From the NCBI GenBank assembly GCA_900696575.1, contig CAADHD010000035.1:62001-126000 (forward strand): a DNA stretch of 64,000 bases, written 5' to 3'. A program made the translations under genes and the position numbers. Source of the DNA: an uncultured Bacteroidota bacterium (GTDB taxonomy: Bacteria; Bacteroidota; Bacteroidia; AKYH767-A; OLB10). Every line of letters starts with the position of its first letter. The first letter of the stretch is position 1. The notes under the pieces were generated by a model. That model saw only the letters and a program-made list of their open reading frames with translations. It was not told where the DNA came from and did no database searches. This document shows positions 6,766-15,337 of the stretch, in pieces.

Positions 6766-9615
6766 TCAGTTGAGTTTTGATTGAAGGAATTTTCCGGTCA
6801 TGCTGTTTTCACACCTAATCAGGTCTTCAGGAATTCCTTCAAAAACAACCCGGCCACCGTCATCACCTCCATCCGGACCAAGGTCAATAATCCAGTCGGC
6901 TGATTTGATTACCTCAGGATTGTGTTCAATCACAATGATGGAATTACCATTGTTTATTAAAGAATGAAAGGCAATCATCAGTTTATTGATGTCGTGAAAA
7001 TGCAGTCCTGTAGTAGGTTCATCAAAAATGAATACCGTTCCTTTTGATGTTACGCCTTTCATCAGAAAAGTTGCCAGTTTAATCCGTTGCGCTTCTCCAC
7101 CGCTTAATGAAGAAGACGACTGTCCTAGGGCTACATAACCAAGCCCTGTATCAAGCAATGGTTGAAGTTTGGCAACAATGCGTTGTTCAAGAAAAAAGAA
7201 TTTGCTCTTCGGGCCTGAATTAAAAAACTGAACTGCATCGTTAACCGTCATGCAGAGTACATCATAAATGTTTTTGTCTTTATAGGTACAGAGCAGGATG
7301 TCTTCGCGGAAACGCTGTCCGTTGCAGGTTTCGCATTTCAGTTTAATATCAGCCATAAACTGCATTTCTATGGTAATCTCTCCTTCGCCTTCGCATTCTT
7401 CGCAACGGCCACCGGTTATGTTAAAAGAAAAATGAGAAGGAGAAAATCCACGTGCTTTAGCACCGGGTGTTTCGGCAAATAATGCCCTTATTTCATCATA
7501 GGCTTTGATGTAAGTAACGGGATTGGATCGCGAAGATTTTCCGATTGGATTCTGGTCAATCAATTCAACTGACTCCACCAAATCGAGATCACCATCAATA
7601 CCGCTGAAACTTCCTGATACTTCGCTGTATCCGCCAAGAGATTTTTTAAGAGCCGGATAAAAAACTTTCTTAACCAATGATGTTTTTCCTGAGCCGCTTA
7701 CTCCGGTAACAGCGGTTAGAATGCCCAGCGGAAATTTTACATTGATTCCTTTCAGATTATTTTCGAATGCACCTTTAACTTCAATAAAATTTTTCCATGG
7801 TCTTCTGCGCGATGGAACAGGAATCTGCCGGCTGCCATTCATATAGCCGGCTGTCAAAGTATTTCCATCTGTTATCAATGCTTCAAGTTTTCCCTGAAAG
7901 ACTACCTCGCCACCACCGGTTCCGGCTTCAGGGCCCATGTCAATTATTTCGTCCGATGAACGCATAATTTCTTCATCATGTTCTACAACAATCAAGGTAT
8001 TACCTGTTTGCTGTAATGATTTAAGCACTTTAATTAAACGTTGCGTATCGCGTGGATGCAAGCCAATGCTGGGCTCATCAAGTATGTACATGCTGCCCAC
8101 CAAACTGCTTCCTAAAGCAGTGGCCAGATTGATGCGTTGCGATTCGCCACCTGACAGGGAGTTACTCAAACGGTTTAGCGTCAGGTAACCCAAACCAACA
8201 TCATTCAGGTATTGAAGACGGCTTTGTATTTCAATTAATATCCTTCCGGCAATTAGCATATCGTGTTCGCTGAGTTGCAATTGCTGAAAAAACGGAAGCA
8301 GTTCTTTTACCGGCATAAGCACCATTTCCGTAATAGATTTACCTCCCACTTTTACATACGAAGCATCTTTTCTTAACCGCGTACCCATACATTCAGGACA
8401 AATGGTTTTACCCCTGTATCTTGATTGAAGTACCCGGTATTGAATCTTGTAACTCTGTTCTTCCACGTACTTAAAAAAGGCATTCAATCCGTTGAAATGC
8501 TCATTGCCCTTCCAGAGTAATTCTCTTTCGTAAGCATTCAATTCAAGATAAGGCCGGTGAATGGGAAAATCAAACTTATGTGCATTTTTAATTAATTGCT
8601 GATTCCATTCCTGCATTTTTTCTCCACGCCAGGGAGCAATAAGTCCTTCATAGACAGAAAGTGTTTTATCAGGAAAAATAAGGTCAGGGTCAAGACCTAT
8701 AACAGATCCGAATCCTTCGCAGTTTTTGCAGGCTCCGTAAGGATTGTTAAAACTAAACAGATTCACCGAAGGTTCTTCAAAGGTCAACCCGTCTGCTTCA
8801 AATAAATTACTGAACAAAATGCTCTCCGATTTATCACCATGCAGAACTAAAACAGTGCATGAGTGCATTCCTTCACGGAAGGCCGAATCAACAGAATCGT
8901 GAATACGCGATCGGTAATCTGCATCACTATTCTGTTGTACCACAATGCGGTCAACCAACACAAACATCTGTGGATAGTCTTCAAACCACATCGCTGTTGA
9001 GCTTACGGAATTCTCTAGCTCCTCCGTTTTTAAAAAATTATTGCCAAAACAAATTCTTGAAAATCCTTTCTGAATCTGAACACCAAGTATTTCTTTCAAT
9101 TTTCTTTTGCCGTATTGTAAAACCGGAGAAAGAATACTGGCAACGGAACCTTCCTTAAGCTTAAGGATGAAGTCAACCACATCATCCGTTGTATGCTTTT
9201 TAACCGGTTGGCCGCTTATTGGCGAAAACGTAATACCTGTTCTGGCAAAGAGTAACTTGAGATAATCATAAATTTCGGTGGAAGTACCCACGGTTGAACG
9301 CGGATTGCGTGAGTTTACTTTTTGTTCGATAGCAATGGCAGGCGAAATTCCCTTGATGTATTCTACAGCCGGTTTTTCCATTCGGCCTGCAAACTGCCTG
9401 ATGTATGCCGACAGGCTTTCAACATACCTGCGCTGACCCTCGGCAAAAAGCGTATCAAATGCGAGTGATGATTTTCCGCTACCACTCAACCCTGTAATTA
9501 CAGTAAAACTATTTCGGTGAATGGCAACATCTACATTTTTCAGATTATGAACTGCTGCTCCTTTTATGAGAATGTATCTACGCGGATCGAGTGCCTCAAG
9601 CCTGTCTTTTGCCAT
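6766..9615 (-). CDS. uvrA: UvrA-family excinuclease ABC subunit A
   Basis: 949 residues from the ATG at 9615; the frame extends to a GTG at 9636, but that lies in a -7 promoter box, so the ATG is preferred. Two ABC modules are complete: Walker A GLSGSGKSS near 43 and GVSGSGKTS near 640, signatures LSGGESQRI and LSGGEAQRI, Walker B LDEPSIGLHPRD and FDEPTTGLHFHD. UvrA detects bulky DNA damage and loads UvrB. The C-terminal zinc module is intact (CEECEGEG...CETCNGQR). The N-terminal one has lost its first Cys pair: where the family has CPxCG this protein has an A-D-G sequence before the conserved FSFNNPYGACKNCEGFG. It may therefore be a lineage-specific UvrA paralogue; whether another uvrA exists cannot be seen here. 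Confidence 0.9.
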   Translation of the reverse strand: MAKDRLEALDPRRYILIKGAAVHNLKNVDVAIHRNSFTVITGLSGSGKSSLAFDTLFAEGQRRYVESLSAYIRQFAGRMEKPAVEYIKGISPAIAIEQKVNSRNPRSTVGTSTEIYDYLKLLFARTGITFSPISGQPVKKHTTDDVVDFILKLKEGSVASILSPVLQYGKRKLKEILGVQIQKGFSRICFGNNFLKTEELENSVSSTAMWFEDYPQMFVLVDRIVVQQNSDADYRSRIHDSVDSAFREGMHSCTVLVLHGDKSESILFSNLFEADGLTFEEPSVNLFSFNNPYGACKNCEGFGSVIGLDPDLIFPDKTLSVYEGLIAPWRGEKMQEWNQQLIKNAHKFDFPIHRPYLELNAYERELLWKGNEHFNGLNAFFKYVEEQSYKIQYRVLQSRYRGKTICPECMGTRLRKDASYVKVGGKSITEMVLMPVKELLPFFQQLQLSEHDMLIAGRILIEIQSRLQYLNDVGLGYLTLNRLSNSLSGGESQRINLATALGSSLVGSMYILDEPSIGLHPRDTQRLIKVLKSLQQTGNTLIVVEHDEEIMRSSDEIIDMGPEAGTGGGEVVFQGKLEALITDGNTLTAGYMNGSRQIPVPSRRRPWKNFIEVKGAFENNLKGINVKFPLGILTAVTGVSGSGKTSLVKKVFYPALKKSLGGYSEVSGSFSGIDGDLDLVESVELIDQNPIGKSSRSNPVTYIKAYDEIRALFAETPGAKARGFSPSHFSFNITGGRCEECEGEGEITIEMQFMADIKLKCETCNGQRFREDILLCTYKDKNIYDVLCMTVNDAVQFFNSGPKSKFFFLEQRIVAKLQPLLDTGLGYVALGQSSSSLSGGEAQRIKLATFLMKGVTSKGTVFIFDEPTTGLHFHDINKLMIAFHSLINNGNSIIVIEHNPEVIKSADWIIDLGPDGGDDGGRVVFEGIPEDLIRCENSMTGKFLQSKLN

Positions 9616-9635
9616 GAAATTGAATGAATTGGCCA

Positions 9636-9643
9636 CAAATGTA
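9636..9643 (-). promoter_or_regulatory. -7 promoter box (TACATTTG) for uvrA
   Basis: On the minus strand TACATTTG matches TANNTTTG fully and ends 20 nt before the ATG at 9615. No clear -33 element is present. It argues against the GTG at 9636 as the uvrA start. Confidence 0.45.
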
Positions 9644-9711
9644 TCAATACAGAATCAGGCGGCTTAATCATTGCTGCAACTTCACAAATAACCAGTATTT
9701 AACGTTTCGAC

Positions 9712-10455
9712 ATGACCAGATTAAAAATAGCTGCAATAACAGTATCCGCCATTAGCGCCATTTTATTTTCAGGATGCACTAAGGAAAATGACAACTCCTC
9801 AGACAGCCCGCTTTCACTTAAGGCAGGCTTCAGTTACAAATCTTCCAAACTCGTTTCACCGGTTGAAGTGGAGTTTTTCAATGAGTCTGAAAATGTTGAT
9901 TCCTATTCATGGAACTTTGGCGATGGTTCGGGCAGTATTGAGAAAAACCCGAAGCACATATTTACATCGGGCGGATTATTTAAAGTTACCCTTACGGTTT
10001 ATGCCCAAGAAAAGCAATTGGAAGTTTTTAAAAATATTGAAATTAAAGATGCTTATACCAAATGCTCTATGAAAGGATTTATAATTGATGAATTGCCATT
10101 AGCCAAATCCAATGGTGACCCATGGGATGTGGGCAGCGATCCTGATTTGCTTTTTCAACTGCGTTATAAAGGAATTGCTTCTTTAATTTATGCTACAGGC
10201 CCGTATAACAACATAAACTTTACTGCTCTTCCATTTCAGCCTTCCGTTTTATCTTTCAATTTTCCATCCATTACCTCCGAATACGAATTTCTGGTATTTG
10301 ATGATGATGCACCGGCCGTACCCGAATATATGGGCGGCTATTCGTTTGATATGCGGCTGGCTACTACCGCTTCGAATCACTATCCTGATACCATGTTACT
10401 TTATACGCAAGGTAATATCAGCAAAATAAGATTGCTGCTTGAATGGGGGTATTGA
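9712..10455 (+). CDS. PKD-domain lipoprotein of unknown function
   Basis: 247 residues. A signal peptide with lipobox LFSGC puts the lipidated Cys at residue 22. A PKD domain follows at about 35-105, with the hallmark SYSWNFGDGSG and NPKHIFTSGG...VTLTVYA. The remaining 140 residues (from about KGFIIDELP) look like a beta-sandwich: they mention no catalytic motif that I recognise, contain the acidic stretch LVFDDDAPAVPEY and end RLLLEWGY. Likely an outer-membrane-attached surface or periplasmic binding protein. It stands alone between the divergent uvrA promoter and a bidirectional terminator at 10476. Confidence 0.82.
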   Translation: MTRLKIAAITVSAISAILFSGCTKENDNSSDSPLSLKAGFSYKSSKLVSPVEVEFFNESENVDSYSWNFGDGSGSIEKNPKHIFTSGGLFKVTLTVYAQEKQLEVFKNIEIKDAYTKCSMKGFIIDELPLAKSNGDPWDVGSDPDLLFQLRYKGIASLIYATGPYNNINFTALPFQPSVLSFNFPSITSEYEFLVFDDDAPAVPEYMGGYSFDMRLATTASNHYPDTMLLYTQGNISKIRLLLEWGY

Positions 10456-10475
10456 AATAAAGCTTTTTAAAAACT

Positions 10476-10505
10476 AAAAGACCCGCTCGGATGAGCGGGT
10501 CTTTT
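10476..10505. terminator. strong bidirectional Rho-independent terminator
   Basis: A 13-bp perfect stem (AAAAGACCCGCTC with GAGCGGGTCTTTT) closes on the 4-nt loop GGAT. It has A and T runs on the two flanks, so it can stop transcription both from the PKD lipoprotein gene on the left and from the minus-strand T9SS gene on the right. It sits exactly in the 76-bp convergent gap. Confidence 0.93.
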
Positions 10506-10531
10506 TATTTCCGGGCTTGTTCTTTAATTAT

Positions 10532-12412
10532 TTATTGAACAACAAATTTAGAAGTGCTTACAGCGCCATCAGCATTGATATTAAGCAGGTACATACCTTT
10601 AGCAAAGTTTTTCACGCTGTGACTGAAGTTGAAAAGCCCTGTTCCGGCAGTGTTCATTGCATCGTAATACATTACTTTTCCGGTAATGTCAGTAATGGAG
10701 ATATTGATTTTCTGAGCACCATTGGCATTAACCGAAACATTCAGCATTTCAGAAACCGGATTGGGATGAACAGAAACAGAAGCCGGCTGTGTCTGCACAT
10801 CTTTTATTCCGACAACAGAAGTTACAGGAATGCAGTCATGAATGATGTCATTATTACCAAATGGGTGAAATGCCTGGTTAGGAGGATTTCCCGGAGGCTG
10901 AACAGCGATACCGGGTAAACCATCATACATATAAACAAGGTCAACACAGTTTCCATCAATATCGCGAGCCACGGCACCAAAAGCAGCTTCATCAAAATCA
11001 CTACCGGCTACTTGAAGAGGGGCTGACCATGTATTACCACCATCAGTGCTACCAATCATCCAAAGACTACGATAGCTGTAATCATAACCGGTATTACCGC
11101 TGGTGCTATTTTCGAGCGGAGCCATAAACGATACTATCATGGTTCCGGATGCATCAATGGCTGCATGAGGTTGTGTACACTGGCCACCATTGCCATAACG
11201 GGGAATGTAATCCATTGCAAAATTGAGTACTCCGTCACCATCAATATCAGGAGTTTCGGCAATTACTACAGGACCGTTGGAGCCCATGGATTCATTCCAG
11301 TATAATAAGGCATCAGTACTTAAGAATAAACCGAGTGGTCCTGCTACATCAGCATCTAAAATAAAAACAGCACCCACCCAGCAATGAACCATTCCGTTAT
11401 TATCAATTAGAATGGCAACCTTATGATCAACTGTTAATACAGTATCAGCAATTCCATCTCCATCAACATCCGTAATACTTTGTGTGTCATCATACTTGGT
11501 AAAAGGGAAATCCCAAATAATAGTTTTTGTCCATGTATCACCATTATCGGTTGATTTCCACATGGCCCAATCTTCAGTAATCTGACCATGTGTAAAAGCA
11601 ACGGTACTTCCGCGGGCATCAATGGCATAAGCATCGGCACTCCACCCGTTATAAGTCTGGTCGTCAACACCCACAGGAACCTGATTTGTAATGTCCCAGG
11701 TAGCACCATTATCCTGCGAACGTTGATAAATCGGGCATCCATTCAATCCATTCACTAAAGCGCCACCATTACCGGTCGGAAGGGTAATCATCAGTGCATG
11801 AAGAGAATTTCCATTTGAACCACCCGCTGCAAGCCTTCCCCAAAGAACTTCGGGAGCACCAACACTTGGCAATGAACCAAAAGTCCATGAACCACCACCG
11901 GTAGGTGAACTTGCCAGGTAAAGCGGTTGATTAGAAATGTGAGAAATCACATGCTCTGTTCCTGCTGCAGTTCTTGCAATGCTGGGCCAACCTGTACGAA
12001 CAGGCTCAATGCGGGCAGATGGAGCAGGCCCCCAGGAGCCGCCACTCATTTTGTGATTATACCCTGTACCGCGGTCTGAAGCAGCAAGATCATTGGTAAC
12101 GCTTCGTGTCCAGGTGGCCGAAACATGTCCTCCTCCATTAACTACGCGGTTACAAACAGCGGCATTGGTCTGCAAATCATAAGTAGTATTACCTATCGAA
12201 GTTGCCAAAGGTGAACTAAGCTTTGGTGTAGCCACAACGGAAGGATTGATTGACTGAAGCGGAATTTCATTACCGGCAACATCAACAGTAATTATCGGTG
12301 AAAGTAACTGTGCTTTGCTGGTTCCAACAATTGGCTTTGATTGAATTTTTAATTGTGCCTGAACCGATATAGCGGTTCCTAAGGCCATGACAGTAAGTAG
12401 AATTTTTCTCAT
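10532..12412 (-). CDS. secreted BNR/Asp-box repeat protein with T9SS sorting domain
   Basis: 626 residues. Signal peptide MRKILLTVMALGTAISVQAQ, cut at A-Q. The body carries Asp-box (BNR) motifs, S-x-D-x-G-x-T-W: SQDNGATW near 232, STDNGDTW near 285 and STDGGNTW near 455, which mark a sialidase-like beta-propeller; no sialidase catalytic Arg-Ile-Pro was recognised. Residues 550-626 form a T9SS type A domain (HPNPVSEMLNV, ITDITGKVMY, KGMYLLNI, final KFVVQ), so the protein is exported and attached at or released from the cell surface. It is a single-gene unit ended by the terminator at 10476. The ligand is unknown. Confidence 0.88.
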   Translation of the reverse strand: MRKILLTVMALGTAISVQAQLKIQSKPIVGTSKAQLLSPIITVDVAGNEIPLQSINPSVVATPKLSSPLATSIGNTTYDLQTNAAVCNRVVNGGGHVSATWTRSVTNDLAASDRGTGYNHKMSGGSWGPAPSARIEPVRTGWPSIARTAAGTEHVISHISNQPLYLASSPTGGGSWTFGSLPSVGAPEVLWGRLAAGGSNGNSLHALMITLPTGNGGALVNGLNGCPIYQRSQDNGATWDITNQVPVGVDDQTYNGWSADAYAIDARGSTVAFTHGQITEDWAMWKSTDNGDTWTKTIIWDFPFTKYDDTQSITDVDGDGIADTVLTVDHKVAILIDNNGMVHCWVGAVFILDADVAGPLGLFLSTDALLYWNESMGSNGPVVIAETPDIDGDGVLNFAMDYIPRYGNGGQCTQPHAAIDASGTMIVSFMAPLENSTSGNTGYDYSYRSLWMIGSTDGGNTWSAPLQVAGSDFDEAAFGAVARDIDGNCVDLVYMYDGLPGIAVQPPGNPPNQAFHPFGNNDIIHDCIPVTSVVGIKDVQTQPASVSVHPNPVSEMLNVSVNANGAQKINISITDITGKVMYYDAMNTAGTGLFNFSHSVKNFAKGMYLLNINADGAVSTSKFVVQ

Positions 12413-12528
12413 GATTTATAGTTTTTGTGTTTAAATTTCAGTGGCTAAAATAGAAAAGTCCGGAACATCCAAAAGGTTAAAGTAATTTTTTTGATCAGAA
12501 AATCGTCATATTAACATTAAAATGTCGG

Positions 12529-12909
12529 TCATCTGCCTACGATAACCGAAATTTCAACATTGACATCTTTTGGCAATCTTGCCACCTGAACTGTTTCCCT
12601 TGCAGGAAAATTTTTGGTAAAACAGCTTCCATAAACCTCATTCACAGCAGCAAAGTCATCCATGTTTTTGAGGAATATGGAAGTTTTTAAAATATGCTCC
12701 ATGCCAAGCCCGGCTTCTTTTAAAATATTCCCAATGTTTTTCATCACCTGATGGGTTTCCTCTTTTATGGAGCCTGTAACCAATTGCCCGTTTTCCGGAT
12801 TGATTGCTATCTGTCCTGAAACAAACATCAGATTACCATAAGCCACAGCCTGGCTGTAAGGCCCTATGGGAGCAGGTGCATTTTCCGTTTTAATAATTTC
12901 CTTTTCCAT
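12529..12909 (-). CDS. ridA: RidA/YjgF-family enamine/imine deaminase
   Basis: 126 residues from the ATG at 12909, the normal family length. RidA proteins hydrolyse reactive enamines and imines, such as 2-aminoacrylate, made by PLP enzymes. Seen: ENAPAPIGPYSQAV at the N-terminus, MFVSGQIAINPENGQLV, KNIGNILKEAGLGMEHILK and the C-terminal FPARETVQVARLP, where the Arg contacts the substrate carboxylate, then VNVEISVIV. An upstream in-frame ATG at 12975 would add 22 residues that read like a short export signal (MLLMISVLFAHSTFAQ, A-Q end), and it would begin only 10 bp after nth, so the start is uncertain. The gene follows nth on the same strand. Confidence 0.88.
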   Translation of the reverse strand: MEKEIIKTENAPAPIGPYSQAVAYGNLMFVSGQIAINPENGQLVTGSIKEETHQVMKNIGNILKEAGLGMEHILKTSIFLKNMDDFAAVNEVYGSCFTKNFPARETVQVARLPKDVNVEISVIVGR

Positions 12910-12985
12910 GAATGGTGATTTTGAGTGCTGTGCAAAAGTTGAGTGAGCAAATAAAACAGAAATCATTAACAGCATTGATGATTTG

Positions 12986-13624
12986 CTATTTATTCTTTTT
13001 AAAAAACAGACAAAAATCAGTAAAGGGGCATTCATGACATTTAGGATTACGGGCCATGCAAATATACCTGCCATGCAGAATGAGCCAGTGATGTGCTTTT
13101 GAAATTAATTTTTCAGGAATATGTTTGACTAATTGCATTTCGGCAGCCAGAGGCGTTTTTGCATTTCTGGTTAATCCTAACCGAGCTGAAACACGGAATA
13201 CATGCGTATCAACAGGCATGACGGAGCGGTTATAAACCACCGAGGCAATAACATTGGCTGTTTTACGTCCAACTCCGGGCAGCGTTTGCAATTGCTCAGG
13301 AGTGTCAGGAACTGCTCCGTCAAAATCACTCACCAGTTTTTTGGCCATGGCCGATAAATGCTTTGCCTTATTATTAGGATAGCTGATGCTCCTGATGTAC
13401 GGTAAGATCTCATCTGCTTCTGCTACGGCCATTGATTGTGCATCAGAAAAAGCTTCAAACAAAGCAGGCGTTACCATGTTTACCCGCTTATCCGTGCATT
13501 GCGCAGAAAGAATTACTGCAACCAAAAGCTGAAACGGATTTTCATATCGAAGCTCCGTTTCGGCAATCGGTAAATTTTTTTCGAAATAATCAATAACCCT
13601 GCAATAGCGCTCTTTCAGCAACAT
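12986..13624 (-). CDS. nth: endonuclease III
   Basis: 212 residues. A DNA glycosylase/AP lyase that removes oxidised pyrimidines in base excision repair. The helix-hairpin-helix LPGVGRKTANV (about 113-123) carries the catalytic Lys, the VDTHVFRVSARLGL segment (from about 137) carries the catalytic Asp, and the C-terminal cluster C-x6-C-x2-C-x5-C (about 190-206) binds [4Fe-4S]. All key residues are present. It precedes ridA on the same strand and follows a small unknown gene by 26 bp. Confidence 0.96.
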   Translation of the reverse strand: MLLKERYCRVIDYFEKNLPIAETELRYENPFQLLVAVILSAQCTDKRVNMVTPALFEAFSDAQSMAVAEADEILPYIRSISYPNNKAKHLSAMAKKLVSDFDGAVPDTPEQLQTLPGVGRKTANVIASVVYNRSVMPVDTHVFRVSARLGLTRNAKTPLAAEMQLVKHIPEKLISKAHHWLILHGRYICMARNPKCHECPFTDFCLFFKKNK

Positions 13625-13650
13625 GCGCCAAAAGTAAACCGCTGATCATT

Positions 13651-13878
13651 TTATGCAGTGGCTTTTGAATACCTTAAAATGTTTTCGGCACAACGGGCAG
13701 AAGGCTTTTCAAGCAACTCATCCAGCATGGAGGCTGCTTGTTTTATGTCTTCATAGGTTTCGGCCGTTTCCTCGTTGCAGTCAATATCCTTTTGAATGAG
13801 GACATTTTCGGTCAGTTGGGTTTCGTTGTAGAAATAAAGGATAAGTTCGTCAAGTGTAGATTTTTGATGCATAGGCAT
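13651..13878 (-). CDS. small acidic conserved-type protein, function unknown
   Basis: 75 residues (or 73 from the ATG at 13872, MHQKST). No cysteine-based or catalytic motif stands out. The stretch LDELILYFYNETQLTE followed by an acidic helix and DIKQAASMLDELLEKP, ending AENILRYSKA, is predicted all-helical and recalls the small Bacteroidota proteins that resemble the N-terminal helices of anti-sigma factors; that likeness is from memory and weak. It lies 26 bp upstream of nth on the same strand, so cotranscription with nth-ridA is likely. The composition looks coding and fits its neighbours. Confidence 0.6.
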   Translation of the reverse strand: MPMHQKSTLDELILYFYNETQLTENVLIQKDIDCNEETAETYEDIKQAASMLDELLEKPSARCAENILRYSKATA

Positions 13879-13944
13879 GAGTGTCTTTTAACATGTCCTT
13901 AAAACGCGATTACGGTTTAGGTATTGCATCGTAGTTGAAAAATT

Positions 13945-15195
13945 TCAAGGCAGTTTGCCTGCAAATTCTACAATCAGCCTGAAAACATCTTCGTAATCAG
14001 TGAGCGGAAGGGTTTCCGGCCGGTCAAATACATCATGATAATAGGTTACCCCGCCAAGTGTATAGATAAAAAAAGCAGGCACCCCGCGCTCTGTAAACCA
14101 GTAATGGTCGCTGTTACGCGCTTTTCCCCGTTTTTGAAGAGAAACAACATAGTTTTTCTCTTTGTTAATGGCATCCATTACTTGAAAATGATTTTGAAAA
14201 ACTTCACCATTTACAACCATCAAACCATCGTCACCTGTTCCAAGTAAATCCATATTGAGCAGAAACTTGATTTGTTTAAGTGGAACAAGAGGATTTTTTA
14301 CAAAATACTCGCTTCCCAGTAACCCTGCTTCTTCACCGGCAAAAGCAATAAAAGCAACTGAATAAGGCAGAGGACTTTTTGAATAATGATCAGCCAGACT
14401 GAGCAACATGCTTACTCCGCTTGCATTGTCATTAGCTCCCGGAAAAACATTTTCTCTTCCCATTCTCCCTAAGTGATCATAATGGGCAGTAAATACGATA
14501 AATGAATCAGGATAAAGCGTACCAGGAACATAGCCAATAACATTTTGTGTGCGGTAGTTTTTCCGGAAACAGGCATCCACCCTTACTTCAATTTCGGCAG
14601 GGCTTTCGGGCAGTGATTTTCTCAGCACTTTAAAAACAGGATGTTTCATTTGTTTCCTTGAAACAGACCAGACTAATTTATTGTCTTCAATCATGATTAC
14701 TCCTTTAGCTCCTGCCGGTTTTGTAATCCACAAATCCATAGCCCCCTGCTCATCCTTTGTTCCGGCTTCACTTTTATCAATGAGGAGAAACCTGTTTTTC
14801 AGCGTCTCTTTTGTTCCCCGGATAGAAGTAGAAGCCACCCTGTAAAGTTTAAATCTGCCTTTAACTCTTTTTGAAGCCGGATCAATCAGGTAATCGGTTC
14901 CGGGCAATAAAAGTTTGTCATCAACCTTCAGCATCATTCTTTGGGGAAACGTATTGACTGAAAATTTAAACGGCTGAAAATAATTTTTACCTAATGGTTT
15001 TAAACCGTGTTTTGAAAATTCGTTTCTGAGGTATTTTGCAGCTATACCATCCCCTTTGCTTACATAACCCCTGCCATGCATAAAAGGTGAGCAAAGTGTA
15101 TCCATTACACTGCGGGCGTAGGTCATATCCTGAGAATAAACTTTGCCTAAGCAAAATAAAAAGGCAAGCATGAGGTTAAGAAGCGTACGAAACAT
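13945..15195 (-). CDS. secreted M28-family zinc aminopeptidase
   Basis: 416 residues. Signal peptide with cut after KVYSQ (about residue 22). A PA-like inserted region (about 90-210) precedes the M28 catalytic domain. Zinc and catalytic residues are visible: AHYDHLG near 237, GANDNASG near 255, AGEEAGLLGSEYF near 288 (the Glu-Glu pair), NMDLLGTGDDG near 313 and YHDVFD near 390. Such enzymes release N-terminal amino acids from peptides, here probably in the periplasm or outside the cell. It has no T9SS domain. It stands alone, divergent from dxs over a 142-bp gap that contains the dxs promoter. Confidence 0.9.
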   Translation of the reverse strand: MFRTLLNLMLAFLFCLGKVYSQDMTYARSVMDTLCSPFMHGRGYVSKGDGIAAKYLRNEFSKHGLKPLGKNYFQPFKFSVNTFPQRMMLKVDDKLLLPGTDYLIDPASKRVKGRFKLYRVASTSIRGTKETLKNRFLLIDKSEAGTKDEQGAMDLWITKPAGAKGVIMIEDNKLVWSVSRKQMKHPVFKVLRKSLPESPAEIEVRVDACFRKNYRTQNVIGYVPGTLYPDSFIVFTAHYDHLGRMGRENVFPGANDNASGVSMLLSLADHYSKSPLPYSVAFIAFAGEEAGLLGSEYFVKNPLVPLKQIKFLLNMDLLGTGDDGLMVVNGEVFQNHFQVMDAINKEKNYVVSLQKRGKARNSDHYWFTERGVPAFFIYTLGGVTYYHDVFDRPETLPLTDYEDVFRLIVEFAGKLP

Positions 15196-15290
15196 GGCAG
15201 CGAATTTCTGCTATTTTTAAAAAAATAAAGGCTTTGCAAAACATTCTTTTATCAGGCATGTTGTTTTTCCTGCGCCTAAATTCTCAAAGT

Positions 15291-15323
15291 TTTGCTTTAT
15301 GCCTGCGAAAACCTTTAACTTTG
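15291..15323 (+). promoter_or_regulatory. dxs promoter, full -33/-7 match
   Basis: TTTG at 15291-15294, a 21-nt spacer and TAACTTTG at 15316-15323 match the Bacteroidota sigma consensus TTTG-N19-21-TANNTTTG in every fixed base. It ends 14 nt before the ATG at 15338. The earlier in-frame ATG at 15299 lies within this promoter, so it cannot be the start from this transcript. Confidence 0.72.
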
Positions 15324-15337
15324 AAACCGTATTTGAA

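Noticed and set aside
12413-12528. TATTTTAG with a TTTTG upstream as promoter of the BNR/T9SS gene
   Set aside because: The spacer is only about 17 nt, shorter than the 19-21 nt seen elsewhere; plausible but not counted.
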